Source of the DNA: Moniliophthora roreri | Lineage: Eukaryota > Basidiomycota > Agaricomycetes > Agaricales > Marasmiaceae | Direction of reading: 5' to 3' | Assembly (NCBI GenBank): GCA_001466705.2 | Contig: LATX02000133.1 | Span: 682,001 to 746,000 of the forward strand | Length of the DNA stretch: 64,000 nucleotides | Shown here: in pieces, positions 31,953 through 43,482 of the stretch | How the letters are laid out: each line of letters starts with the position of its first letter | How positions within the stretch are numbered: position 1 is the first letter of the stretch | Made by a program: the position numbers and the translations under genes | Notes under the pieces: generated by a model | Told to the model about the DNA's origin: nothing | Seen by the model: only the letters and a program-made list of their open reading frames with translations | Database searches by the model: none

Positions 31953-33321
31953 CTACTTCTCTTCTTCCTCCTCTTTGTCAACAACCTCCTCCTCACCTGA
32001 CCCGACCTCTTCTACGGCCTTTCCTTTTCTCTTGTCAACCTTTGGTCCCTCCTCCTCCTCATCCAATGGTGCAATTTCATAGACATCCAGCACCTGCGCC
32101 AAATGTCATGTCTGACTCTCCACCTTCTTCTCCAATGCCTTGACTCGGCTGGACAACTCATTCAAACAGTCGTTCATCTCCTCTCTCATCTGCTTAACTT
32201 CCAGCAGAATGAGTCAGCTGAGTTCTGTGGGGTCCTCCTCTCCGATGAAGTCTGCATCTGAGTCCTCGATGAAGGGCCTGCTCTTTGAGAGACCAGGAGC
32301 CTTCTCCTTCTTCTTCGAGGGTCCAGCCGTGCTCTTGGAAGGTCCCGCAGCCATGGAGACAAAGCTACACTTCACTTTGGAAGTGTGGCATGCCAAACAT
32401 GCACCAATCAGCCTGGCTTGGCCACTGGTAGTCTCCACCTGATGTTCGCATGCCCTACCATGAGCCATGCAGCCTTCACACTCTATCACCAAGTCAGTCC
32501 AGCCAAGATGTGGAAGTTTGTACAATGACTTACCTTCACCCTCCTGCACCTCCATCCAAACACCAGTGTCAGCCTCCATCTCTTCCTCGGCTCTTGGACA
32601 CCCACAACAGGTTATGGGCGAAGTCGACTCGTGTGGCCATTTGCTGGAGTCACCTAACAAAGGCAACTCAATGTAGTCCAATCAATAGGCAACTGCTGCC
32701 TTACCCTTACATTTGCCACCCGACTGTGTCATACGAGGAGACTCCTTGACCACTGTGCTCATACTTCCTCACATGGTTGCAGAAGACGTCACATGGGTCA
32801 CTGCTCAACATTGCTCCTCCTCCTCTTTCTCCTTCTTGGCCTTCTCCCTCACAGCCCTCTCTGCATGCTTCTGTTCTTTGGCTTTCTGCTGTTCTCACAG
32901 CCACCCCTTGATCTGCCCATTCTCGATCTGCTTGTAAGTGGACTGAAAATGCTTCCAGTCTGACAACTGCTCCTCCCATGCAGTCAATGCCACCTCCCAC
33001 TCAGCCGAAATTCAAGCCCATTCTTGAGTATCTGCCCTACAGTGGGCTCCTCACGCTGCTGACTTTTCACCAGGTGCCTGCATGACTGGAGGAGGGAATT
33101 CGGGTTCAGGAACGGGGGCAGGAAACTCCACAGTCGGGCAATCTTCAGACATCTCCTTGAGCACCAGGGGGTCATTCCATGTATGAGTTGCCTGAGGATA
33201 TGTGCATTGTCCGATGTTCGGAATTGGAGTCACTGGATACTGAAGGGGGGACGAAAAGTCTGTGTTGTCAATATTTGTAAGGTCAATAACTTTGTGTGAA
33301 TTGGATGGCTTGGCCAACATG
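31953..33321 (-). pseudogene. Antisense cysteine-rich ORF carried by B1
   Basis: A minus-strand coding region of about 450 codons between pol and the 3' LTR, opposite to the element. In order: N-terminus MLAKPSNSHKVIDLTNID; Pro/Val-rich linker; a long charged helix (WEEQLSDWKHFQSTYKQIE, then KEQKHAERAVREKAKK); a Cys cluster CEGCMAHGRACEH...CLACHTSKVKCS at about 32375-32465, spaced like fungal zinc-cluster DNA-binding domains; a second heptad-like helix (VKQMREEMNDCLNELSS); an acidic tail. Stops near 32925, 32845, 32670, 32214-32216 and 32105 plus a possible frame break near 33000 disrupt it. Similar coiled-coil plus C-x2-C proteins are, from memory, frequent in mushroom genomes. A role in element or host regulation is inference. 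Confidence 0.65.
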
Positions 33322-33468
33322 ATTTCTGATGGGGGGGAGTGATGGACTTTGATCTTTTCCCAAGGCCTTTTATATCCCAACACTGCCACTGGACATGTGA
33401 CACCTAGGACAATTCTCTCCGTTTCTTTCCATTTCCTTTTTTGGTATGTTCCTCCAGGGTCAGAACCT

Positions 33469-33481
33469 AAGAGGGGGATAC
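33469..33481 (+). promoter_or_regulatory. B1 polypurine tract
   Basis: AAGAGGGGGATAC directly before the 3' LTR start TGTTATGG. Confidence 0.75.
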
Positions 33482-33935
33482 TGTTATGGCCATATGACTT
33501 GACTCGGCCATACCCATATGAGACCTCGTACAAGGATTACCTATGTATCCTTCCTATCATATCCTACATGTTTCATTAATCTCCGCACTGTACATCTTAT
33601 AGCACATTTTTCTTGTAGCAACATCTTGGTCACTGTCCTCATGGGCTACACATGTTCTCCACTTATGCTTCTCCCATTAGTATATAAACCGCTGTATTCT
33701 ACTAGTACACCCCAAGTGGAAAATTAACGTTGTTCTACGCTCTTCTCTCCTCTCCTCTACTTTGCTCTCCATCTTGCTCGTGCAGAGACCCTTCATCTCA
33801 GCTGAGCTCCATAATTCAGTAGTGCTGTTGCTGATAGCCTCAGCGAACCCACCTCCTTCATATGGTGATCCTTGTATGGTACTCTCCTAGCTGTTCAGCT
33901 GTACTCATCCTTGCCTTCTTTGCATAGTCCTAACA
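33482..33935 (+). repeat. B1 3' LTR
   Basis: 454 bp, TGTTATG...CCTAACA. TATA box at 33681 and AAGTGGAAAAT at 33714, again 33 nt apart. The 5 bp after it, CTGAT, match the CCAAT before the 5' LTR if two transitions occurred. The reading frame of A3 resumes behind it. Repeated at 35814-36267 by the join. Confidence 0.85.
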
Positions 33936-33967
33936 CTGATCTCTAAAGGACTGATTCCTGAATGAAC
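33936..33967 (+). pseudogene. pol: A3 pol part 2: tiny fragment between insertions
   Basis: The frame reads SLKD-stop-FLNE, which aligns with [11 protein letters not shown] of A2 between RT and RNase H. It is bounded by the B1 LTR on the left and repeat R3-R1 on the right, and shows that both sit inside A3. Confidence 0.65.
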
Positions 33968-36900
33968 TGATAATACACCAATTTTATAAACCTTTCAAAT
34001 TCTACACATATGAGTGTCATTTGGATGTATTTAACAGTTGAAATGATAAGAAAAATGGAAACAGAAGGACTAATATGAGCCCAAGTAGTCAGTCAAAACC
34101 TATATACGCTTGATAGCATGAAGCTATAAGTTAATAGAACTTATGGTGTGCCCCACATGGGTACCAAGTCACTTATAGACTCTCCAAATTGTGCCTTGAG
34201 CCTTCTGAAACCTGTAGGGTCCTCTATACAGTGTGTTCAAGAGAGACACATTGGTAGTTGAACATATATATGGTATATCAAGAGAATATTTTACTTTTAA
34301 ACAACTTTCATTTACTCTCAAAAAGCTCCTTCAAGCTCAGGATGATACCTACGATATACCAAGAGAAAGATATGACAATATCCAAAATCAGATCTACGAT
34401 GGAGTATTAGCTCCAGTATATGATCACTCTGCATTCCAAGATGGTGATGCAATGATCCTCCAAAGATAGGAGAAAGCAATAAGAGGGAAATCAGATAGGA
34501 TCAATAGACAAGAAAAGACATATGAGAGATAAGCATGAGTCAGTCAGATAGAACAGACGGAACAAGGAAATACTTGATGACTCCTATGGAAGTTGAGAGT
34601 ATTTCCGACTATTGAAAAATAGGATAAAGAACTCCTATGCAGGAGCAACAGATTCCAAACCTAGATACCCATATACTGCACAGAGGGCCTAGCTCGAGTT
34701 GTGCTTCTGATACCCAAGATTGTAATTATTGGTGACCTGCATACCTATATATGGTATGGGATTACTATTGTGACAAGGGACTGAACCCATATACATTCAT
34801 TTTGTGATTTTTCCTGTGACCAGTACAATATATACCTATTATTATAATTTTATTGTAAATATTTGTTTCCAGCAGTATATAAGGACAGCCATTTTGTAGG
34901 TGGGAGCAAGAGGAATCTGCCCCACCACTATGTGATATTTGTATGTGGCTATTGTTTGTGTAGAGAAATCACATTCGATTAGATTTTCCTCCTCATGTCA
35001 GGCTCTAGGGACTCAGAGTAGACCTAGTTGAGATATAAGACTATATACCAAACTTGATAGTGACAGCAAAGCCAGATATTTGTTCTGCGCTTTAGCAGAT
35101 AGTCATTTTCAAGTCAAGAGAAGACTTTGTATCAGAAAGTTTTGGTAGCTTTCTGGAGGCAGCTAGTGTTTTGCTAGTGTCAATGCAGCTTAGAGAGAGC
35201 TCAGGCTATGAGAGTAGAAGTTTTCCTGCTTAAGTGTGTTCTAAATTGAGTAGACACAACTTAGAGAGGGCTCAGGCTACCAGAGTAGAATTTTTCCAGC
35301 TTAAGTGCATTACAGATCACAACCAAGAGGGTTGTATCCAGTACAAGGGGTACTGTAGTCTTTGATTACTTGGGTTATCACTTCAGGGTAGTCTTACCAT
35401 CATCTCAGTGCAATTAGCTGTTGTATTNAATTCGGGTTCAGGAACGGGGGCAGGAAACTCCACAGTCGGGCAATCTTCAGACATCTCCTTGAGCACCAGG
35501 GGGTCATTCCATGTATGAGTTGCCTGAGGATATGTGCATTGTCCGATGTTCGGAATTGGAGTCACTGGATACTGAAGGGGGGACGAAAAGTCTGTGTTGT
35601 CAATATTTGTAAGGTCAATAACTTTGTGTGAATTGGATGGCTTGGCCAACATGATTTCTGATGGGGGGGAGTGATGGACTTTGATCTTTTCCCAAGGCCT
35701 TTTATATCCCAACACTGCCACTGGACATGTGACACCTAGGACAATTCTCTCCGTTTCTTTCCATTTCCTTTTTTGGTATGTTCCTCCAGGGTCAGAACCT
35801 AAGAGGGGGATACTGTTATGGCCATATGACTTGACTCGGCCATACCCATATGAGACCTCGTACAAGGATTACCTATGTATCCTTCCTATCATATCCTACA
35901 TGTTTCATTAATCTCCGCACTGTACATCTTATAGCACATTTTTCTTGTAGCAACATCTTGGTCACTGTCCTCATGGGCTACACATGTTCTCCACTTATGC
36001 TTCTCCCATTAGTATATAAACCGCTGTATTCTACTAGTACACCCCAAGTGGAAAATTAACGTTGTTCTACGCTCTTCTCTCCTCTCCTCTACTTTGCTCT
36101 CCATCTTGCTCGTGCAGAGACCCTTCATCTCAGCTGAGCTCCATAATTCAGTAGTGCTGTTGCTGATAGCCTCAGCGAACCCACCTCCTTCATATGGTGA
36201 TCCTTGTATGGTACTCTCCTAGCTGTTCAGCTGTACTCATCCTTGCCTTCTTTGCATAGTCCTAACACTGATCTCTAAAGGACTGATTCCTGAATGAACT
36301 GATAATACACCAATTTTATAAACCTTTCAAATTCTACACATATGAGTGTCATTTGGATGTATTTAACAGTTGAAATGATAAGAAAAATGGAAACAGAAGG
36401 ACTAATATGAGCCCAAGTAGTCAGTCAAAACCTATATACGCTTGATAGCATGAAGCTATAAGTTAATAGAACTTATGGTGTGCCCCACATGGGTACCAAG
36501 TCACTTATAGACTCTCCAAATTGTGCCTTGAGCCTTCTGAAACCTGTAGGGTCCTCTATACAGTGTGTTCAAGAGAGACACATTGGTAGTTGAACATATA
36601 TATGGTATATCAAGAGAATATTTTACTTTTAAACAACTTTCATTTACTCTCAAAAAGCTCCTTCAAGCTCAGGATGATACCTACGATATACCAAGAGAAA
36701 GATATGACAATATCCAAAATCAGATCTACGATGGAGTATTAGCTCCAGTATATGATCACTCTGCATTCCAAGATGGTGATGCAATGATCCTCCAAAGATA
36801 GGAGAAAGCAATAAGAGGGAAATCAGATAGGATCAATAGACAAGAAAAGACATATGAGAGATAAGCATGAGTCAGTCAGATAGAACAGACGGAACAAGGA

Positions 36901-38019
36901 AATACTTGATGACTCCTATGGAAGTTGAGAGTATTTCCGACTATTGAAAAATAGGATAAAGAACTCCTATGCAGGAGCAACAGATTCCAAACCTAGATAC
37001 CCATATACTGCACAGAGGGCCTAGCTCGAGTTGTGCTTCTGATACCCAAGATTGTAATTATTGGTGACCTGCATACCTATATATGGTATGGGATTACTAT
37101 TGTGACAAGGGACTGAACCCATATACATTCATTTTGTGATTTTTCCTGTGACCAGTACAATATATACCTATTATTATAATTTTATTGTAAATATTTGTTT
37201 CCAGCAGTATATAAGGACAGCCATTTTGTAGGTGGGAGCAAGAGGAATCTGCCCCACCACTATGTGATATTTGTATGTGGCTATTGTTTGTGTAGAGAAA
37301 TCACATTCGATTAGATTTTCCTCCTCATGTCAGGCTCTAGGGACTCAGAGTAGACCTAGTTGAGATATAAGACTATATACCAAACTTGATAGTGACAGCA
37401 AAGCCAGATATTTGTTCTGCGCTTTAGCAGATAGTCATTTTCAAGTCAAGAGAAGACTTTGTATCAGAAAGTTTTGGTAGCTTTCTGGAGGCAGCTAGTG
37501 TTTTGCTAGTGTCAATGCAGCTTAGAGAGAGCTCAGGCTATGAGAGTAGAAGTTTTCCTGCTTAAGTGTGTTCTAAATTGAGTAGACACAACTTAGAGAG
37601 GGCTCAGGCTACCAGAGTAGAATTTTTCCAGCTTAAGTGCATTACAGATCACAACCAAGAGGGTTGTATCCAGTACAAGGGGTACTGTAGTCTTTGATTA
37701 CTTGGGTTATCACTTCAGGGTAGTCTTACCATCATCTCAGTGCAATTAGCTGTTGTATTTAGGCTTGATTGAGAGAGTAGAAACCAGAAAACACACAATA
37801 AAAACTATTTATTAAACAAATATATCCTTGTAGTCTCTATGGTGATAAACAAATACATGCTTATTCAGATCACAAAACATCAAATAGAGTCTAAGTGCAG
37901 TAACTCTGATCACACTAAACCACACTCTGCACATTACCACACACACACACATAGACAATAGTAGAGCAGGATCTGATCAACAGATCAGCTCTTTGTGTAG
38001 CACATTCAAGTGGTATTAC
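33968..38019 (+). repeat. R3-R1 repeat unit inserted in A3 (contains artefactual copy)
   Basis: Without the 2332-bp duplicated block it is about 1.7 kb. The left part (R3-like, to about 34230) has a diverged start TGATAATACACC. The right part (R1, from about 34530) has a TATA box TATATAAGGACAGCC at about 34876, a tandem pair of about 75-bp units (GCTTAGAGAGRGCTCAGGCT), an ACACACACAC tract and the end GTGGTATTAC. TGAAC flanks both sides. An ORF of 78 codons at 34233-34469 has no recognised domain. The ends are roughly inverted (GATAATAC/GTATTAC). It may be an LTR-like or terminal-inverted-repeat element; class unresolved. Confidence 0.5.
35429..37759 (+). other. Right copy of the 2331-bp block (likely artefact)
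   Basis: Exact repeat of 33097-35427 beginning after the N at 35428. It starts in the middle of the B1 antisense ORF. Confidence 0.85.
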
Positions 38020-38460
38020 TGAACCTGAAAATGCCTGATGACCAGAAACCCTTCATTATTGAAGCTGATGCTTTGAAGTGGGCCACAGGAGTGGTATTAT
38101 GACAAAAGGGCAATGATGAAGAGTACCATCCTTGCAGATACCTATCACACACTTTCAACTTGATGGAATGCAATTACGAAATTTACAATTGCAAACTATT
38201 AGCAATTGTAAAGGCTTTGGAAGCTTGGCAACACTCTGACTGGAGGACCTTACCAAGTGACAGTCCTCTCTGGTCACAAGAACCTGACTTACTTCTGAAT
38301 AGCCCAGAAATCAAATCAATGACAGGCACAATAGAGTCTGTTCCTTTCCCAATTTGAACTCGAATTAGTTCATACACCAGGTTCAAAGATGGTTCAATCA
38401 GATGCCTTATCCAGGAGACCTGATCTAGTGGACAAAGAAGACAACAACAACAAAAATGTT
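38020..38460 (+). pseudogene. pol: A3 pol part 3: RNase H
   Basis: KMPDDQKPFIIEADALKWATGVVL and NYEIYNCKLLAIVKALEAWQ identify the family A RNase H, ending with the pre-integrase block LSRRPDLVDKEDNNN. A stop at 38099-38101 and a frame change occur. Integrase is not found after it. Confidence 0.8.
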
Positions 38461-38919
38461 GTGTTTTTACACTATGGACAAAGGGTTCTTTTGAGATAGT
38501 TTCTCAAAGAATTTAGTCAACTGAAAATGTTTATATAGTACAGATAGATTTGATATGAAAAAGACAGTCTTAAAATTATATGCTTTGCTTTTATACTTTT
38601 TTTGTTCAAATTTTATAAAAATTAGATTAAAAACTTGATACTTTCCTGTTAATTTTAGCTAAGAGGGAATTATCAAATATTCCATTAGTCTTTAGGCACA
38701 TTTAGCACAAATATTTTATATATTAAAGTTTTGTTTTTTTCTACTGTTTTGCAACTGTTTTAGATGTACTAAATTGGCATATGGTAATTTGATTAAGTTT
38801 TACTTCTGTTTTCCCAGAACAAAAAAATCCGGATTTTTGACCCAATTTGGTCTGGATTTCACACACTTTTGATGTACAGAAAAACACAATAACTTGGGCA
38901 CATTTTAATACTATTTTCA
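38461..38919. other. AT-rich sequence, nothing recognised
   Basis: No ORF, repeat or gene signal beyond high AT content. It ends at the single N at 38920, after which the sequence starts inside repeat R1. Confidence 0.4.
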
Positions 38920-38920
38920 N

Positions 38921-40013
38921 AGAGTATTTCTGACCATTGAAAAATGGAATAAGGAACTCCTATGCAGTAGCAATGGATTCCAAACCTAGATACCCATATA
39001 CTGCATGGAGGGCCTAGCTTGAGTCATGCTTCCGATACCTGAGATTGTATTTATTGGTGACCTGCATACCTATATATGGTATAGGATTACTATTGTGACA
39101 AGGGACTAAACCCATATATGTTTATTTTGTGATTTTTCCTGTGACCAGTACAATATATATCTATTATTATAATTTTATTGTAGATATTTGTTTCCAGCAG
39201 TATATAAGGACAGCCATTTTGTAGGTGGAAGCAAGAGGAATCTGCCCCACCACTATGCAATATTTGTATGTGGCTATTGTTTGTGTAGAGAAATCACATT
39301 CGATCAGATTTTCCTCCTCACATCAGGCCCTAGGGACTCAGAGTAGACCTAGTTGAGATATAAGACTATAAACCAAACTTGATAGTGATGGCAAAGCCAG
39401 ATATTTGTTCTGCACTTTAGTGAATAGTTGTTTTCAAGTCAAGAGAAGACTTCGTATCAGAAAGTTTTGGTGGCTTTCTGGAGGCAGCTAGTGTTTTGCT
39501 AGTGTCAACACAGCTTAGAGAGGGCTCAGGCTACAAGAGTAGAAGTTTTCCTGCTTAAGTGTGTTCTAAATTGAGTAGATGCAGCTTAGAGAGGGCTCAG
39601 GCTACCAGAGTAGAAGTTTTCCAGCTTAAGTGCATTACAGATCACAACCAAGAGGGTTGTATCCAGTACAAGGAGTACTGTAGTCTTTGATTACTTGGGT
39701 TATCACTTCAAGGTAGTCTTACCATCGCCTCAGTGCAATTAGCTGTTGTATTTAGGCTTGATTGAGAGAGTAGAAACCAGAAAACACACAATAAAAACAA
39801 TTTATTAAACAAATATATCCTCATAGTCTCTATGTTGATAAATGAATACATGCTTATTTGGATCACAAACATCAAATAGAGTCTAAGTGTAGTAACTCTG
39901 ATCACACTGAACCACACTCTGCACATCACCACACACACACATAGACAATAGTAGAGCAGGATCAGATCAACAGATCAGCTCTTTGTGTAGCACATTCAAG
40001 TGGTATTATTGGA
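38921..40013 (+). repeat. R1 repeat, truncated on the left by an N join
   Basis: Matches 34590-38019 (R1 part) with scattered transitions. Same TATA box TATATAAGGACAGCC (about 39199), same tandem GCTCAGGCTAC units and same end (GTGGTATTATTGG). Confidence 0.75.
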
Positions 40014-40290
40014 TGAAAGTATTGGAATCTCTAATGTTTTTGTTGAAGGATAGTTTCTCAAATAAGGAAAGTTTCTTCAAGTAATTTTTTACTTGGTCAT
40101 TCTTGTGTGTAACAGGTTGTCTATTGGGCATTTTCTGTGATTTGGTATAAGTATTGAATATGGTACTGAACAATGTCATGTTGTAATAACAAAATTCAGT
40201 GAGAGTAAAGTTTCTGAGATGCAGCAAGATGGATGTGGGAGGAGAGTTGAATGCGTGACCACATCCATCTGCCACATCATCTCATCCTCT
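40014..40290 (-). pseudogene. ORF fragment of unknown function
   Basis: A minus-strand frame of about 89 codons (40006-40275) with composition of real protein (ADGCGHAFNSPPTSILLHL, SQKMPNRQPVTHKNDQVKN). No start or partner exon is evident, and I do not recognise the family. It may be part of a transposon protein. Confidence 0.3.
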
Positions 40291-40684
40291 GATAACCTTT
40301 CACAGGCTCAGTTTTATCTCAGAATTGCCAATGATTAATGTAAATAGTGAGCACACAAATTATTCTTAACAAGCAGAAGAATAATGAGTAGCTATGCAGA
40401 AACAACAGCTGAAAGCAGAAGTGTTGAAAATTGGTGATTTGGGGAGATTACAAGGTGTCAGGTCAATTGTCCATCAGTAAGAGTAGATACAGGTTTTATA
40501 GTAGGTTTTATGTTTTATGTATGAAATATGTATGTAGATTGGCAATTTATATGAGACAAAACTGAGAGACTAGATGTGTGAGATAAATATGAGAAAAGCT
40601 GAAATGAGTCCAAGGATGCAAAATGCTGTTTCATGACAAGAAGCAACAAAACAAAGTACAAATCAATGCTACTAGTGCAATGGG
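40291..40684. other. No gene seen
   Basis: AT-rich spacer without recognisable features. Confidence 0.4.
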
Positions 40685-40849
40685 TCAATGGAAGTTATAT
40701 AATGTAGATATGGAGCCAACACAAGAGGAAAAGACAGAAGAGAGACAATCAAAGCAATGGATATGAATATATAGATGTAGAGTAATAATAGTGTGCATAG
40801 CAAAGCGACAGAGAAGACAAACAAGGTTGAAAGCAAAGTGAATAGGAAA

Positions 40850-41182
40850 TCGGCATAAGCAGCAGCAGATACTTTCTCTACAGCAACATTGTGTTGATAG
40901 GTTGCCTTGTTGAGACTCTTGACAGAGGCATCTTCCTTCTTGATGGCCTTGTGGACTGAATGAGACATTTTGTTGACAGCCTGGAAAGGGTGTGGTCAGT
41001 ACAAATGTATGAAGACCTTCTAAATGCACACACACCTTCTCAGCTTTTGCTGCTGACTTTCCAACATGGGCAAGATCCTTCAAAGCATGCTTGATGCTAG
41101 TGTCTTCTGTCTTTCCTTCTTGGACAATTTGCTTCTCAAGTTTCTTGAGGGCAGAGGGCAAGATAGGTAAAGGGGCCAACAT
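40850..41182 (-). CDS. Small coiled-coil protein gene (partial)
   Basis: ATG at 41182-41180, exon 1 to 41036, a 55-nt intron 41035-40981 (GTGTGT...TTTCCAG, branch CTGAC) and exon 2 from 40980. The joined product reads LPSALKKLEKQIVQEGKTED, then SIKHALKDLAHVGKSAAK and SHSVHKAIKKEDASVKSLNK: Lys/Ala-rich heptads with SLNKATYQHNVAVEK. From memory this resembles a family of small Lys/Ala-rich coiled-coil proteins common in Agaricomycetes. After about 40850 the frame turns hydrophobic and leaves the family pattern, so the 3' end is lost or diverged. Function unknown. Confidence 0.55.
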
Positions 41183-41654
41183 GAGTCAATGATTACTTTG
41201 GTGCTTGAGTTGTGGCAAAGATGGTGGTGGTTATAGGAAAAGGGCAATGTTTTAGAGCTTGTGCAAATGTTGATGTTTAGGACAGAGTGACATCAAAGCA
41301 GTAAGTTGGATCAAGGGGATCTTGATAAGGTCTAGTTCACCTCTGTCTGTTTTTTGACCCAAGGCAAGGACATCCAATATATAGTGACCTGAACCTTTTA
41401 TCATCAAACCCTCCTGAGCTCTTGAGCTTGAAGCATCAAATATGAGTGTATACTGATTACCCTATGTAAGGCAGTCAAGTGCCCATCTATCATAACTGAA
41501 GGAAAGATAGCTTTCTGCATTTGATGTAGATGGCATGTCCATGATCATGTTACATAGCTTTATTCATACAAAAACTCCACTCACCTCTCTATAACTGCAA
41601 AACTGCATCCTGGCATTCATTTAGTCTTTGGTCAAGTGCTAGTTGAGGTGGAAT
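41183..41654. other. Upstream spacer, no gene seen
   Basis: Would contain the promoter of the minus-strand gene ending at 41182. No TATA-like element can be assigned with confidence. Confidence 0.35.
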
Positions 41655-42401
41655 CACTACGTACGAGGTGTTCTTTTAACATGGTTTTCTGATTGAGAAA
41701 ACACTGAATCTTCTTGCAAAGAGAATTTTTATAAAACCATATATAAATTCTAAATTTAAATTATGTCCTCTCAACAAGAATATGCCTGGAGAATACTAAA
41801 TTTTCAGTAGCAAAAGATATAGAATTTTCAAATTCTGAGAATTAATAGATAATACAATATATTAGAATAATTTCCATACTGAGAAAACATTAAATTTTCT
41901 CTGGTTGAAAATCCTCAGAAAATGCTGATAAGATAAGATAAAAATTCCATATTTTCTATTGTGAGAAAGTCAGAGAAAACACTAGGAAAACACTAGGAAA
42001 ATAGTAGGAATATCATGTGAAAACACTATATTTTAAAGCAGTTCTTAGATAGTTTTCATTTAGTTTTCCTTTTGTATTTAACATGTTTCCTTTAATATAA
42101 AATTCAAAATCTTATATTTGTTTTCTAAATGTTTTCTCACTGTTTTATAAGGCAGAAAATTTAGTATATTTGTAATTAGAAAATTAAAGGATAATTCTAT
42201 AACTTCATTATTATAAAATAATCAAAAAACACTGACTCTTCTGGAAATTAAAATCCAGAGTATGCTTGCTGTTTTCAATATGTGATGATAACTTGAAACT
42301 AATAGAATTTTCTGAGTGTTGTCTGGAAGCAAATATATAGCAGTATTCTGAGTGTATTTCCTTTGTATTAATAGCATTAAAAGAACACCTCATACGTAGT
42401 G
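41655..42401 (+). mobile_element. CACTA-type non-autonomous transposon, copy 3 (complete)
   Basis: The cleanest copy, 747 bp. Termini CACTACGTACGAGGTGTTCT and its mirror (CACTACGTATGAGGTGTTCT read from the right). Perfect 3-bp duplication AAT (41652-41654, 42402-42404). No transposase ORF. Body close to copies 1 and 2. Confidence 0.88.
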
Positions 42402-42505
42402 AATGCCAGATGACCATGTACAGAAGCCAGAGTCTCATACTCCAGTGACCTTGTGCAGATACAGAGCAATATAAGTACCAGTAGGGCCAGCAAGCAGCAC
42501 AGCCC

Positions 42506-42870
42506 GCTAATATGGCAAACCTAGAAAAGAACCAATTTTATTCATTTTACATTACTTTTGAATCAGAACACTTTAATATGACACAAGATAATGGGTAATA
42601 AGAACTAGAGTGAGCCCAGTCTGCTAGTCATTGCCTTAGAGAAGCTACAGTGTGTTGGAAAGTACAAAGAGCTATATGATACACTATACAGAGGTGTCTA
42701 AGCTGTACATTCTGACTTATCTATGTATTAGATCTGAAGCAGATCACTCCTGAAACCTGTAGGGAACCTAACTATGACTATACAAACATGTTGGCTAGTT
42801 AACTGAGCTCTCTCAAAGTGCTATCAATGGGATTTTCCAATTTATTCACTTTTCTATGACATTTGCAAAG
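42506..42870 (+). repeat. R3 repeat
   Basis: Starts GCTAATATGGCAAACCTAG. Inverted copy at 63305-63664, with matching blocks such as TGAGCCCAGTCTGCTAGTCA and AGAGGTGTCTAAGCTGTAC. A more diverged copy seems to begin the repeat at 33968. Confidence 0.7.
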
Positions 42871-43482
42871 TGCAACATGCAGTCATACAGTACAGAGGTA
42901 CTTAGAGAAGACATCAGAACAGAGAGACGACTTGGAAAGGAACAATCAGAATGATCAGACATTGGAATTCAATATGCAGATCAGAATCAAAGCTGATGAT
43001 CTCTTAATAAAGAGTTCTAATATGGTGCAAATAGATGAAATTACTTAACAAGAGGCAACACAACCTCAGAACAAGTGTAGCTACATGACTACAGATACAA
43101 CGAGACATATAATTAATATCTAAGGAATGCAAAGTCCTAGATAAGATCAAGAACAAATTATCAAAGGAGACAGGAACAGGAACAGTATGTTCCAGCCTCA
43201 GAAGCTTTGAAACCCAGACATCAGCAGCTGTGTGGATGCTGGAAAAGAGAATGCGGAATGGATGGACTCATCTGTCAATCCAGACCCACCTAGAAAAGAG
43301 AAAAATCAAATATCTAAGAGTCCAGAACACCTGGAAAGCAGATACCTGTGCAGATATGATCAGATACCCTAATGGCCAGACTCCATGACATCTGAATATT
43401 CCCTCTTTTAGTATCTCAGTCACTCTTTTATTATTTCCTGAATTATTGGACATTATTTATATTTTCTTGTAGATATATTCTA
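42871..43482. other. Spacer between R3 and R2, no gene seen
   Basis: Contains a 61-codon frame (42863-43048) rich in Asn/Gln/Asp with no recognised domain. It is probably part of the same repeat unit, since R3 precedes R1/R2 at a similar distance at 33968. Confidence 0.35.

Larger units (their letters stand above)
33097..35427 (+). other. Left copy of a 2331-bp block repeated after the N at 35428
   Basis: 33097-35427 equals 35429-37759 at constant offset 2332 with no difference seen. It spans the B1 3' end, its LTR, A3 remnant and most of the R3-R1 repeat. Confidence 0.85.
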
